64,000 nucleotides of DNA from Bdellovibrionales bacterium (GCA_947372355.1 CANBTI010000002.1:42580-106579), one strand, 5' to 3'. Positions 20,250 through 30,728 are shown, counted from the first letter of the stretch. Translations and numbers: made by a program. Notes: generated from the sequence alone by a model not told the origin.

Positions 20250-21322
20250 TTGATGGTTAATCCATGAGGTACAGCCTCAAAAGGAAGTGATTGAATTTCT
20301 GATGATTCTAAAACTGCTTTTTTGACTGCGTCTTTGAGTTGATCATTTTTTTCTGGCAATAAGATGAAGAAACAACCGCCACCGCCAGCACCACAAACTT
20401 TAAAGGCTACATCGCAAACATTTTTAGCTCGAAGATGGGCTTGATCCATATCTTCAGTGCTAATTCCTGGAGCGAGCGTTTTTCTGGTTTCCCATTCTTT
20501 TTGAACGGATTTCACTACAGCTTGAAAATCTTGCTTTAATAAAGCCTGTTCTAAATCGCGAGTGGCTTCACAGATGGCTTTAAATTTTTGCTCAACTTCA
20601 GGATTTTTATCAATAAGACCTTTAAATAGCTGCCAATTGTTAATTCCTGAGTTACGTGATTTTCCAGAGTAAAATAGTAAAGTTCGTGCCTCTAATTCTT
20701 TAAGAGTGGAGAGTGGGAATGAAGAGCGTTCATTTTTTGCAATTTTCCAACTGAGTAATTGTAGGCCGCCAAAGGCTGCTCCGTAATAGTCTTGTAATCC
20801 TGCTGGTCCGTAAAGTACTTGGCTTTCTACATCACGAACAAGAGAAATTAAAAATTCACCATCTTTATCCAGATCGAGTTGTTCGCGTGGATGAGTCCAC
20901 TTCCAAAGTGCTCCGATGATTGAAATCGCGAGAGCAGAAGAGCCACCTAAGCCAGCACCCGACGGGCTTTTTGCTTCCGTTTTTAAGGAAAATGTTAAGG
21001 ATTGAGGATTAGGATGTTGTTTAGCGAAGTAACGAAGCAATCGAACCAGAAGAGTGAGTTCTGGAATAGCCTCGTAAGTGTCATCTAATATTTGTGCCCA
21101 AGTAAAAGTATTTGATTTTTTTTGATCCAGGGATTCGAGTTGAACCTGTGGATTAGATGAAGGTTGGGCTTCGATGATTGTTTTTGCAAATAAACTAATT
21201 CCGAAATTAATCGTTTTAGGTTGTTTGAGTAATAAATACAGAGGCCAAATATCTACAGTTCCACCTGCAAGGTCTACGCGAACAGGTGCTATGGATTCTA
21301 TCGTTACTTTTTCTGTGCTCAT
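20246..21322 (-). CDS. GHMP-family sugar kinase (heptose/galactokinase-like)
   Basis: APVRVDLAGGTVDIWPLY; SPSGAGLGGSSALAIS; KVCGAGGGGCFFIL. Confidence 0.88.
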   Translation of the reverse strand: MSTEKVTIESIAPVRVDLAGGTVDIWPLYLLLKQPKTINFGISLFAKTIIEAQPSSNPQVQLESLDQKKSNTFTWAQILDDTYEAIPELTLLVRLLRYFAKQHPNPQSLTFSLKTEAKSPSGAGLGGSSALAISIIGALWKWTHPREQLDLDKDGEFLISLVRDVESQVLYGPAGLQDYYGAAFGGLQLLSWKIAKNERSSFPLSTLKELEARTLLFYSGKSRNSGINNWQLFKGLIDKNPEVEQKFKAICEATRDLEQALLKQDFQAVVKSVQKEWETRKTLAPGISTEDMDQAHLRAKNVCDVAFKVCGAGGGGCFFILLPEKNDQLKDAVKKAVLESSEIQSLPFEAVPHGLTIK

Positions 21323-21327
21323 GTTAA

Positions 21328-21858
21328 CTAGTCTAGCGTACCGATGTACGGAAGTCCGCGATAATGTTCAGCATAATCTAGCCCATAGCCAACTACGAAT
21401 CGATTTGGAATTTCAAACCCAACGTAATCAATCGTCAAGTTTTTGGCTTTTAAAGCTACTTTTTTAAAAAGTAATGAAGCAGTTTTAATTTTTTTAGGTT
21501 TACGTGCGTTTAGATACTCTAAAACAAAACTCAGGGTTAATCCTGTATCGACTATATCTTCAACAAGGACCACATTTTTATCATTAAGGGGTGCAGTGAG
21601 ATCAAGAGTTACTTTCACTTCACCAGAAGAGTGGGTTTGATCCCCATAACTAGAAACACCCAAAAATTCAATTCGGGTTGGCATGGTGAGTTCACGAGAT
21701 AGATCTGCAAGAAAAACAAAACTTCCCTTTAAGGTGCCAATAAGTGTGATTTCTTCATCACCAAACTCCTTAGTGATTTGAGCAGCAATCTCTTTTACTT
21801 TTGCTTTGATCTCAGCTTCTGACAAAAAAACCGGAATATTTTTATTATACGAAGGCAT
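21328..21858 (-). CDS. hpt: hypoxanthine phosphoribosyltransferase
   Basis: GTLKGSFVFLADL, VVLVEDIVDTGLTL, DYVGFEIPNRFVVGYGLDY. Confidence 0.93.
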   Translation of the reverse strand: MPSYNKNIPVFLSEAEIKAKVKEIAAQITKEFGDEEITLIGTLKGSFVFLADLSRELTMPTRIEFLGVSSYGDQTHSSGEVKVTLDLTAPLNDKNVVLVEDIVDTGLTLSFVLEYLNARKPKKIKTASLLFKKVALKAKNLTIDYVGFEIPNRFVVGYGLDYAEHYRGLPYIGTLD

Positions 21859-22654
21859 TGTTCATGATCTCCCCGAATCCACCGCCACCTGGCACGATGT
21901 AATCTTGATTGTTTAATCCGCGTTCTTCATTCCAAAAAGTTCCAGGAATGGATTTTAAAACCTTTTCGTTTGATAATCCTCGATCTAAGCGAATGGCATA
22001 GATGATGAGATCAGGATGAGTTTGGGTCACCCTCTTTAAATATTCAGGAGTCACAATGCAATGTATGGCGATGTATTTTTTTGCATTTCCATATTGCTGG
22101 TACAAATTTACGGTTTCAATCACCGTTCCACCGGTTGCACCCATGGGATCGGGGATGAGTACGATTGCATCGTTGATCTTACCACCAATTTTATGTCCAG
22201 ACACTTCGCTGCCAAGAACTTTATCGTTTGCGCCTGTTTTGCGTGCAATGCTGATGTGATCTTGGCGAACCAATGTTGGGTTCATGAAGTAATTTAAAGA
22301 CTGATAACAAATGTGAGAGGGGTAAGTTCCCGCACGCGCTAAATTCACGCAGGCGACTGGTGTTTCGGGATCAATCACAGGACTTTCAAAATAACCCTCT
22401 GGATGAGAGGTGCTCATTCTTGAGGCGGTGATCACTTTTTTTTGTGGAAACTCCTGATTCACTACAATTTGTAATAGAGAAGAATAAATGGTTTGCACTA
22501 ATTCATTGATTACCGGTTGATGAGTGTCCACCGAGCAAAGACGTGCTAAATGGGAGTGCAGTAATGGATTGGAGAGCAGGTGCACATTCTTTCCATAAGC
22601 ATGCTTTTGTTCTGATAGTTGATATTTAATTTGATCGTATTGAGAATCGATCAT
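21845..22654 (-). CDS. upp: uracil phosphoribosyltransferase-like protein
   Basis: PRPP loop VLIPDPMGATGGTVIE; 269 aa, longer than typical Upp. Confidence 0.75.
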   Translation of the reverse strand: MIDSQYDQIKYQLSEQKHAYGKNVHLLSNPLLHSHLARLCSVDTHQPVINELVQTIYSSLLQIVVNQEFPQKKVITASRMSTSHPEGYFESPVIDPETPVACVNLARAGTYPSHICYQSLNYFMNPTLVRQDHISIARKTGANDKVLGSEVSGHKIGGKINDAIVLIPDPMGATGGTVIETVNLYQQYGNAKKYIAIHCIVTPEYLKRVTQTHPDLIIYAIRLDRGLSNEKVLKSIPGTFWNEERGLNNQDYIVPGGGGFGEIMNNAFV

Positions 22655-23280
22655 TATCTTACCTTATTAAAAAGCCCTGCTTGAGCAGTGATAATCGTTT
22701 CAGGTTCATGGCAAAAACGACAGCGAGCCTCGTAATAATCATGAGCACCAACCAGGACTTGTTCTTCTGTGTTTTCTTTACTCGGCTCTTGCTGCTCAGG
22801 AACTAAACGTTGAGAGCGCGTAGCTGGTGCACCACATACCATACAAACAGCGGAAAGCTTTGTTACGCTTTCAGCAACCGCTAATAGCTTAGGCATTGGG
22901 CCGAAGGGTTGCCCTTTAAAATCCATATCTAGTCCAGCGCAGATTACGCGAGTTCCACGGTAAGCAAGTTTTTGAGCAACTTCCACAATTGCATCATCAA
23001 AAAATTGAGCTTCATCAATTCCAACAATGCGGGTATTGTCATCCACTTTTTCTAAAATCTCTTTTGCATTTTTTACGGGGATGGAAAGAATTTTATTCGC
23101 ATCATGACTTTGAACATGGTCTACACTGTAGCGTTGATCGATTACGGGTTTGAAAACTTGAATTTTTAGCCGTCCGTATTGTGCTCTTTTTAATCGACGC
23201 ATGAGTTCTTCGGTTTTTCCGCTGAACATGCTTCCACAAACGACCTCGATGCAACCTACTTGTTGTTGTTGAAATGCCAT
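22654..23280 (-). CDS. tdk: thymidine kinase
   Basis: GSMFSGKTEELMRRLKRA, IGIDEAQFFD, CMVCGAPATRSQR...CRFCH zinc site. Confidence 0.95.
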   Translation of the reverse strand: MAFQQQQVGCIEVVCGSMFSGKTEELMRRLKRAQYGRLKIQVFKPVIDQRYSVDHVQSHDANKILSIPVKNAKEILEKVDDNTRIVGIDEAQFFDDAIVEVAQKLAYRGTRVICAGLDMDFKGQPFGPMPKLLAVAESVTKLSAVCMVCGAPATRSQRLVPEQQEPSKENTEEQVLVGAHDYYEARCRFCHEPETIITAQAGLFNKVR

Positions 23281-23384
23281 GAAATAGAGTTATCTTACGG
23301 GCCTAAACTTCGTCAAGGATGGGCTGGTTTTACGCATAGAGTTATCTTAACCGTATTGCATACTGTTGAATTCAAGGGGTAAGC

Positions 23385-23750
23385 TTGAGTGATATGAAAG
23401 TACTTATTTTGAGCCTTGCATTATTCATTTCGCAAATGAACTCTTCGAATGCTTATTTGATGATTAGTCCCTCTTCGATTCCATTTGGAAGTGTGAAGAT
23501 GGGTACCCAATCTAGTCAGATGTTTTACATCAATAACTTCGGAAATGATGATGAGTTAATTTATGGATGTAATGTATTCGGAGCATTCCAATGTCAGCTT
23601 AATTGTTTGGGAGTTCTTCGTCATGGGGGCGGTTGCAGTGGTGTCGTTTATTTTATGCCCAGGGATGATCGTTACGAAAGCGATACTGCAAATATTCAAA
23701 CCAATCGAGGATCTTATTCATTATTTTTACAAGGCCAGGGAGTTAAATAA
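23385..23750 (+). CDS. secreted small protein with ASH/HYDIN-like beta-sandwich and 4 clustered cysteines
   Basis: Signal-like N-terminus; ISPSSIPFGSVKMGTQSSQMFYINNFG... is the typical choice-of-anchor/ASH pattern. Confidence 0.55.
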   Translation: MSDMKVLILSLALFISQMNSSNAYLMISPSSIPFGSVKMGTQSSQMFYINNFGNDDELIYGCNVFGAFQCQLNCLGVLRHGGGCSGVVYFMPRDDRYESDTANIQTNRGSYSLFLQGQGVK

Positions 23751-23752
23751 AA

Positions 23753-24817
23753 ATGAATAAAAATAAAATCATTGGATCGATACTCATTATTTTACTGCTG
23801 ATTACTTTTGTGTTTCGAGGAAAATTATTTCGCTCTAAGGAGTTAAAGCAAAATCCAGATCTTATTTCTGAACTTGATAAATTACATGATTCTAAACTCT
23901 CCAAAGATCCAAGCGTAGTTTCCATGGCTTTGGTTCGTTTAACCAATAAACAAGTACCTGAAGGTAAAAGTGAAGCAATCAAGCTTATTAATAGTGAAAA
24001 CCCACTGATTCGCGCGGGAGCCGGACGTGCCCTTTTGTTGTTTTCAATTCGTGATCCAGAGGTATCAAAGGCAATAGAAACTTTATTGGAAGATAAAGAA
24101 CAATCGGTAAGAGTCGCAATTTTAGAAAGTATGTTAAATCGATTCGATGAAGAACGGAGTGCGTTGATTTCTAAGTTTTTAACTCGACCCAATCTTTCAA
24201 TCGATGAACAGCTCCTTGCTCATTATGCACTCTATGCAATTAGCCGTGTGGAAGCTGAAAGAAGTAAACATTTTGATTTTATCTTTAAACAGGCTGAAAA
24301 TGAGTCCGGTTCCGGTCAAACGCGTGCTATGGGATTACTCATTCGCATGAGTGGCAATCCAAAAGCAAAAGAGTTGTTAAAAAAAGAGTTAAGATTTGCA
24401 GCGTCTATTCAAGATCCAAAAAAATTACCATTAGTTCGAGCTCGTATTTGGCCATCTATTTATCGTTTTTTAAGTCAAACGGATGCAGAATTTGTGAGAT
24501 CAAACTTTAAGACATTCGCTCATCATCCAGATTTATCTTTGCAAATTTCTGCGCTCAGTACAATTCGCCCACTTTGTCCAAAAGATCGATGGAACGTTTT
24601 GAAAGAGATGCGTTTTAATCCACAAACTCATACCGGCACCATTCAGGCGTGGTTAACTGCGGTTGATCAATTGGGTGGGAAGAATGCTGCACCAATGATT
24701 CAAGCTCACTTTAACTTAAAAGAGACTGTGCAAAATCAACAAACTAAGCGCGTGGCTGATCTTTTTAAAAAGTACTCTACAGTCAATACCGCAGACTCAT
24801 GTGAAAAGAAAAACTAA
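23753..24817 (+). CDS. HEAT-repeat-like membrane-anchored protein
   Basis: N-terminal TM; NPLIRAGAGRALLLF...DKEQSVRVAILESML HEAT pattern. Confidence 0.6.
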   Translation: MNKNKIIGSILIILLLITFVFRGKLFRSKELKQNPDLISELDKLHDSKLSKDPSVVSMALVRLTNKQVPEGKSEAIKLINSENPLIRAGAGRALLLFSIRDPEVSKAIETLLEDKEQSVRVAILESMLNRFDEERSALISKFLTRPNLSIDEQLLAHYALYAISRVEAERSKHFDFIFKQAENESGSGQTRAMGLLIRMSGNPKAKELLKKELRFAASIQDPKKLPLVRARIWPSIYRFLSQTDAEFVRSNFKTFAHHPDLSLQISALSTIRPLCPKDRWNVLKEMRFNPQTHTGTIQAWLTAVDQLGGKNAAPMIQAHFNLKETVQNQQTKRVADLFKKYSTVNTADSCEKKN

Positions 24818-26292
24818 GCTTTTTCTATACGTGGAAATAATACGGGTGGATCGCTGAGTGTATAGTTTTTTGCACTAGAATCAAAAACACCAATGTTTTT
24901 TCCAATTGAACCCAAAGCTTTTGCAACGGTATCAGGAATGAAAGGCGCTAAAAGTTGGGTAACTACATCAATGCCGTATAGTCCATTATACATCACTTCT
25001 AAAAACTTCTGGCGTGATTCTGGCTGATCATCTTTGAGTGACCATGGCGCCTGATCATTGATGTATCCATTCACTGCATTCACTTCAATCCAAATGCGAT
25101 CGAGTGCGCGGTGATGTTCACGTTTTTCCATGGATTCTTTTACATCTGCAATGAAAGAATCAAAATTGAAAGCAAGTTTGTAATTATTATTTTTATAGTC
25201 GTCACCCACTCTTTTGCGCGCAAGTTTTACTACACGCATGAGTAGATTTCCATAATCATTACCTAATTCTGATTGATGACGTTTTAAAAGATCTTCCATC
25301 ACAAACGCACCATTTCCATTAGATGGAATGGCGCGAAGAATGTAATAACGAAATGAATCCACAGGAACTACGGCAACGGCATCAAATGGATCTACTCCGT
25401 TGTTGAGTGATTTAGACATCTTCTTTCCATCGGCTGCGAGCACCATTCCGTGAACGTAAACTTGTTGCGGAAGTGGAATGCCTGCAGAGTGAAGCATCAT
25501 TGGCCAAATTACTGAGTGGAACCATAAAATATCGCGTCCAATCACATGCATGTTGTTGGGCCAAAATCCACGAGGCTCACTCACCGTGTAGTAGTTGATA
25601 AGAGCATCAAACCAGGTGTAAATGACATAATCAGGTTTTCCAGGAACAGGAATTCCCCAGCCCTTATTAGGGCGGGTGATTGATAAATCGCGCATGGGTT
25701 CACTCTCTAAACGGGCAAGAATTTCTTTTTTAGAAAGATCAGGAGCAACAAAATTTGCATTACTTTTAATGTGATCAATAATCCAAGATTGATACTGACT
25801 AGTTTTGAAAAAGTATCCTTCCTCTTTTACTAAATCCAGAGGCGTGTGATGTTCAGGGCATTTGCCATCGGGAGACTGTAAATCTGTGTAATAAGCTTCG
25901 CAGTTTAAGCAATACTTACCCTCATAGCTGCTGAAATAGATATCACCCTTGGCTTCTAGTTTTTTCCAAAATTCTTGCACCGCTGAAACATGGCGAGGTT
26001 CAGTGGTTCTAATGAAATCATCGAAAGAAATATTAAACTTTGAACAAAGTTCTTTAAAGCGAACTACATTCTCATCTACAAAAGCTTTAGTGTCTTTGCC
26101 TAATGATTCAGCAGTTTTCACTAGTTTTTGTCCATTCTCATCTGTGCCGGTAAGAAAAAAAACATCAAATCCCATTAATCGATACCATCTAGCGTAAGTA
26201 TCGGTGATTACTTTTTCGTATGCATGGCCCAGATGAGGTGAACCATTGGGATAATCGATTGCTGTAGTAATGCTAAATTTAGGTTTCGACAT
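24814..26292 (-). CDS. metG: methionyl-tRNA synthetase
   Basis: SITTAIDYPNGSPHLGHAYEKVITD; KMSKS motif as KKMSKSLNNG; DENGQKL. Confidence 0.96.
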   Translation of the reverse strand: MSKPKFSITTAIDYPNGSPHLGHAYEKVITDTYARWYRLMGFDVFFLTGTDENGQKLVKTAESLGKDTKAFVDENVVRFKELCSKFNISFDDFIRTTEPRHVSAVQEFWKKLEAKGDIYFSSYEGKYCLNCEAYYTDLQSPDGKCPEHHTPLDLVKEEGYFFKTSQYQSWIIDHIKSNANFVAPDLSKKEILARLESEPMRDLSITRPNKGWGIPVPGKPDYVIYTWFDALINYYTVSEPRGFWPNNMHVIGRDILWFHSVIWPMMLHSAGIPLPQQVYVHGMVLAADGKKMSKSLNNGVDPFDAVAVVPVDSFRYYILRAIPSNGNGAFVMEDLLKRHQSELGNDYGNLLMRVVKLARKRVGDDYKNNNYKLAFNFDSFIADVKESMEKREHHRALDRIWIEVNAVNGYINDQAPWSLKDDQPESRQKFLEVMYNGLYGIDVVTQLLAPFIPDTVAKALGSIGKNIGVFDSSAKNYTLSDPPVLFPRIEKA

Positions 26293-26310
26293 AAAGTTCC
26301 TATACTAAGA

Positions 26311-27063
26311 TTAATGAAAAAGGGTGGTAACTAATCCTGCAAAAATGGCCACAATCACTCCAATAAAACATGAAGCAACCATGATGGTTACAAACGTTGG
26401 TAAGAAAACTACAGCTAAACCTCGAAGACGAGAGATTTGAAAACGCTCTGAAAAACCAAGAGTTAAAATAGTAGTGTAGTAAATAAGCCCTAAAAATTTT
26501 CCGAATCCAAATGGTAAAAAACCAAGGATGGAGGAAATGATGCTCGCAGAAGATGCGATCGCGGTAATCTTAATCACATTAGTGATGGTGACCGCTCCTT
26601 TAGTGGGATTGCTTTTTGAAACAAGCAGAGTTGCACCCAACCAAAAAATAATACCATAAACAAAAAATGTGAATAATGAATGAAATGGATTGATGAGCAT
26701 GCGAAGCCCTTCTAATCCCCAAGTTGGCATTAATGCATTCACGTTATCGCCTTGAGCCCAGATATCGGCAGGTAAATCTTTCCAAATAGGTAGGGAGTGA
26801 AGTTGGTTTTTAATTTTTAAAAAACCATCCATCAGTGATTCATGTTTTACGGCGCGTGTAATCCAGTCTAAAAATGCAGCAAACCATGAAACCACAAGAC
26901 CAAACACTAAAGAATAATTAAAACTCATTTGATCAAAACGAGTTTTATAAAAAGAAACAGGCTCTGTGAGAACTTTCAAGGTATCTTGATAGAGTAATTT
27001 GAAAATTCCAAGGTTTGAATCAGGAGTAATTTTTATTTCGGAGCTGGGGTTTTGATTTTCCAT
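26311..27063 (-). CDS. YIP1-family integral membrane protein
   Basis: Multiple TM segments; F..P..FY...... N-terminal pattern and adjacency to ABC genes. Confidence 0.6.
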   Translation of the reverse strand: MENQNPSSEIKITPDSNLGIFKLLYQDTLKVLTEPVSFYKTRFDQMSFNYSLVFGLVVSWFAAFLDWITRAVKHESLMDGFLKIKNQLHSLPIWKDLPADIWAQGDNVNALMPTWGLEGLRMLINPFHSLFTFFVYGIIFWLGATLLVSKSNPTKGAVTITNVIKITAIASSASIISSILGFLPFGFGKFLGLIYYTTILTLGFSERFQISRLRGLAVVFLPTFVTIMVASCFIGVIVAIFAGLVTTLFH

Positions 27064-28532
27064 TCGTTTTCCGTTTTGGGTAGAGCTTGCTTCATGGAAT
27101 CTTCCATAAGGTATGCTTCATTGTTTTTTTCATTTAAATTACGAGAGTAAAGATTTCCTTTTGAGTCAGAGATTGAATAATAGAATTTTGTTGGATTCTT
27201 TTCATCTCCAATAGCAACTTTAAATAACTCTTTCCCTGCTGGAGGAGGGCTTACAAAATCCTTAATTCTGGTAACCGCAAATAGATCTATTAGTTTAGAG
27301 GCAATGGAAGGTTCCCAGTTTTTAGTTCCATCTTTAGCAATCCATTTCCCTTTTATGTAACTAAAATCAGGAGAAGCAGAATAGGAAGCGCCCTCAATTT
27401 TAATGAGGCTTGCTGTTACTTTTTCAGCCTCGGTTAATAAAATGGTATTCCTCAATTCAACTAAGTTCTTGTCGATATTACTTCTTAATATAGACTCCAC
27501 TTCCACCAGTTCTTTTTGATCTGAGGATTGAGCATAGTAGTGTTTTTCAGCTGGAAGTTTTTCAGTTCCAATTTTTTTCGTAGGAGTGACTTTTTCAAAA
27601 ATCACGAGGGAGTGTGTTTTATCACCAGCTTTGAGATCGTAAGTGATGATTGGCTTTAAGCCCTTGATCATCGATTGTTCTACAAATTCAATAGCTTTTG
27701 CATTAGCAATTCCTGAAAGAACGGTTTCAATGTGATCAAAATTAGCAGGAAAGCCATTAATCATCCAAAGTCCGGCGGTCTTGTTTCCGATCAGTTTTCC
27801 ACCGTTTTTCTTCTCGGCAGTTACTTTTGCAGTAAAGCTCGTGATGACTTTACGGTCAAAGTTAAATAATGTTTTATCGCGAAAGCTGGTGAGGGATTTG
27901 CTGAAGTTAGAAGTTTTTGTTTGGTTTGAGATTAAAAAAATTAACTTGTCGTTAATTGTTCCATCTACAGCGGATGCAACAAATGTTTTATCCCCAATGG
28001 GATGATCTGCTCCGAACCAAGCGGTAAGGCGTTTACCTGGTTTGCCCTGTTCATCAGATGTGATCATCTCCACAAATTGTGTGTCTTTGTTTGTACGCTG
28101 ATCGTCGCTTAATCCATACTCGCTCAGAAGTGATTTTCTTTTTTCTGGAGTCTCATCATTTAAATCTATCACTTCAGTAGCGATTGCGTTCGCAGCAGTA
28201 CTTAAATAGTCTTTAACACTGCTAGGATCAGCTGAATAAAGCTCACCATTTGGACCTTGAGGATGAGAAATAACCCATTTACCAAGGCTGCCCTGAGAGC
28301 ATTTTTTCTCGGCTAAACTTTCGCACTTCAATTCAATCAAGCCCTGGGTGCTTTTTATTTTGATGAGTGTAACTTGAGCTTCTTCACTAGGAAGTGCGAT
28401 TGGTTTTTTGGAGAGAATATCAATCTTATCTTTTTTAGGCTTATGTGAATATTGAAGCCAATAAGAAAAAGTTCCCACCGTCAGTAAAGTAGCCGAAAGA
28501 ATGAGTGGTGTTTTCCAATTAGGTTGTTTCAT
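27033..28532 (-). CDS. DUF4340-like protein of a Gld-type ABC exporter locus
   Basis: N-terminal TM, repeated WxI/F..P.nfDhIetvLsgI segments; position downstream of the GldG-like gene. Confidence 0.65.
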   Translation of the reverse strand: MKQPNWKTPLILSATLLTVGTFSYWLQYSHKPKKDKIDILSKKPIALPSEEAQVTLIKIKSTQGLIELKCESLAEKKCSQGSLGKWVISHPQGPNGELYSADPSSVKDYLSTAANAIATEVIDLNDETPEKRKSLLSEYGLSDDQRTNKDTQFVEMITSDEQGKPGKRLTAWFGADHPIGDKTFVASAVDGTINDKLIFLISNQTKTSNFSKSLTSFRDKTLFNFDRKVITSFTAKVTAEKKNGGKLIGNKTAGLWMINGFPANFDHIETVLSGIANAKAIEFVEQSMIKGLKPIITYDLKAGDKTHSLVIFEKVTPTKKIGTEKLPAEKHYYAQSSDQKELVEVESILRSNIDKNLVELRNTILLTEAEKVTASLIKIEGASYSASPDFSYIKGKWIAKDGTKNWEPSIASKLIDLFAVTRIKDFVSPPPAGKELFKVAIGDEKNPTKFYYSISDSKGNLYSRNLNEKNNEAYLMEDSMKQALPKTENEWKIKTPAPK

Positions 28533-28544
28533 TTGTTCTCCCAG

Positions 28545-29948
28545 TTAGAGTTTTTTTCTTCTTACCCAAATCACAATCCCCAATGCTGCAATTAATAGAG
28601 GAACGATCACTACACTGATCCAAAAAATAATGATTCCTTCATTTTGAGAAAGTTCAATTTTTCCTGCTTCATCTTCTTTGCTGCGAATGGAGATGAGGTT
28701 TTCATCTTCTAGTGCCCAACTCACCGAGTTTAGATAAAAATCTAAATTTCCACCAAAACGTGAGTATTGATTGTTGATGAACTGGCTAGATCCAAAAACT
28801 ACAATGCGAGTATCTCTCATTGCTTTTGAGTCTTTAGATTTTCCTGTTGAAGTTACAGCAGTGATAATTGGTCCTGCTGTATCCACTCCCGCATTGTATT
28901 GAACTGAACCTTTTGCGATCGAGTTCATATCCATTTCACCCCATGCTTTAGGAGTGGATTTAGCAAGCCAAGCTGTTTTTAAACCCGCAGGTGGCGGTGA
29001 GGTGAGATCCAGTGGACGAGCGAATGGAAAATAACATTGCTGCTTGAAATCTTTAGTAATCACTTGCTCAGGATTGAATTGTGCAATAATCGGAACCGAT
29101 GCATCTACACCAAGTTGACGAGATACGGGATCAATAATGAGACCAGTTTTAACTTCTATTCCCCAAGCTTTCAGTAAATCACGAAGCTCTTTTGTTTGAT
29201 CAGCTTGAGTGATGGTAGCTTCCATTGCAATGACCGCACGACCACCGTTATCCAAATAGTTAGATAACATTTTAATTTCATTTGGGAAGAGCGCTTTAGA
29301 AACTCCAGCCATGGAGATCACGCTACAATCAGAAGGAATGGTAGTTTCTTGAGAAAGAGTGAGTTCTTTCACTTCGTATGCTTGATCTTCAAATCCCTTT
29401 TTTACCCCTTGAATCCCATCTTGAGATGTATTCAGAATACTGTTTTCACCATGACCAATAATCATGCACACCATGGTGTTGCCCTCTTTGGTGAGCTTCA
29501 TAATCGCATTGGTAATTTTTTCCTCAGAGATCTCTTCTACCTTCATGGTTTTACCCTTGTAGGTGAGAATAAGTGTTTCAGCTTTTTTAATTCCAGCTTG
29601 TTTAACACGCATTGGTTCTTTGTTTGGATCAATCAATTCAAATTTGAACTTGGTAGACAGTTTTTTATAGTTTTCAAAAACAGGTCTATAGCGTTCTTTT
29701 GAGCCAATATCAGCAAAAAAATCAGCTTTTAAATCATCTTTCAAACCCGCAAGGGTTTTCTTTGATTGATCTGAAAAAGTATGAATTTTGTTTTTAGTCA
29801 GATCTAGCTTTTGAGGGTATTGAGAAGAGAGAAAATTAAATACTCCCACTAATCCAATAATCAAAACGATGATGAAAATTGAATTGGCTCCAAATGCAAA
29901 TGAGCGTTTGTTGAGTTCTTTATTTGGTGACGATTGATGATTAGACAT
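28545..29948 (-). CDS. GldG-like ABC-type transport auxiliary protein
   Basis: LGLVGVFNFLSSQYPQKLDLTKNKIHTFSDQSKKTLAGL; C-terminal TM followed by RRKK. Confidence 0.85.
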   Translation of the reverse strand: MSNHQSSPNKELNKRSFAFGANSIFIIVLIIGLVGVFNFLSSQYPQKLDLTKNKIHTFSDQSKKTLAGLKDDLKADFFADIGSKERYRPVFENYKKLSTKFKFELIDPNKEPMRVKQAGIKKAETLILTYKGKTMKVEEISEEKITNAIMKLTKEGNTMVCMIIGHGENSILNTSQDGIQGVKKGFEDQAYEVKELTLSQETTIPSDCSVISMAGVSKALFPNEIKMLSNYLDNGGRAVIAMEATITQADQTKELRDLLKAWGIEVKTGLIIDPVSRQLGVDASVPIIAQFNPEQVITKDFKQQCYFPFARPLDLTSPPPAGLKTAWLAKSTPKAWGEMDMNSIAKGSVQYNAGVDTAGPIITAVTSTGKSKDSKAMRDTRIVVFGSSQFINNQYSRFGGNLDFYLNSVSWALEDENLISIRSKEDEAGKIELSQNEGIIIFWISVVIVPLLIAALGIVIWVRRKKL

Positions 29949-29951
29949 TTT

Positions 29952-30728
29952 TTATGATCTCCAACGATATGAATCAAGTACACGATTTGTGAAAAAAAGA
30001 CCGAGCCCGATAAATGAAAGATAAAATATCACATCAGTAGTATCGAGGATGCCTTGACTAAAGTTATTGTAATGTTGAATAAGCGATAAATAATCAAGTA
30101 TATCACTGAATACTGGCCCAGTGGATTGAGAGGCCCAGTTAATCAGCCAGAAAAACAAACCTGCTGCGAAAGTAAGAGCGCCAGCAACGATTTGATTTTC
30201 AGTCATCGACGAAAAGAAAACTCCCGTGGATACATAACAACAAGAAAGTAAAAATGTTCCGAGATAACTGGTTAAGATTGGCCCAAAATCCGGATTGCCA
30301 TAAATAAAGAGAATGGCTGGATAAAATAAAGTGAGTAAAAGCATCGTTCCAACCAGCATTGCTGCTGAAAGGAATTTTCCAACCACCATTTCACCCAGAG
30401 TGATCGGTGAGGTCATGAGAAGTTGAATGGTCTGCATTTTTCTTTCTTCAGCAAAAAGTCTCATGGTGATGAAAGGCACTAGAAATAGAAAGATCACATT
30501 CATATTTCCGTACAGCGGGCGAATGATTCCATCACTAATGCTGGTTCCCTTGCCGCCAAATTGTTTGAACTGCATAGACTGTAGATTGAAATGGCTGAGA
30601 TTGAAAAAAAACATCCAGCCCATGATCAATAAAAATCCTGCTATCACAATGTAGGCGATGGGTGAGGTGAAATAAGTTTTGAAATCCTTTGTGGCGATGG
30701 TCCACATTTTTTTGAAACTAAACTTCAT
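29952..30728 (-). CDS. ABC transporter permease (GldF-like)
   Basis: IATKDFKTYFTSPIAYIVIAGFLLIMG; LFAEERKMQTIQLLMTSPI. Confidence 0.88.
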   Translation of the reverse strand: MKFSFKKMWTIATKDFKTYFTSPIAYIVIAGFLLIMGWMFFFNLSHFNLQSMQFKQFGGKGTSISDGIIRPLYGNMNVIFLFLVPFITMRLFAEERKMQTIQLLMTSPITLGEMVVGKFLSAAMLVGTMLLLTLFYPAILFIYGNPDFGPILTSYLGTFLLSCCYVSTGVFFSSMTENQIVAGALTFAAGLFFWLINWASQSTGPVFSDILDYLSLIQHYNNFSQGILDTTDVIFYLSFIGLGLFFTNRVLDSYRWRS

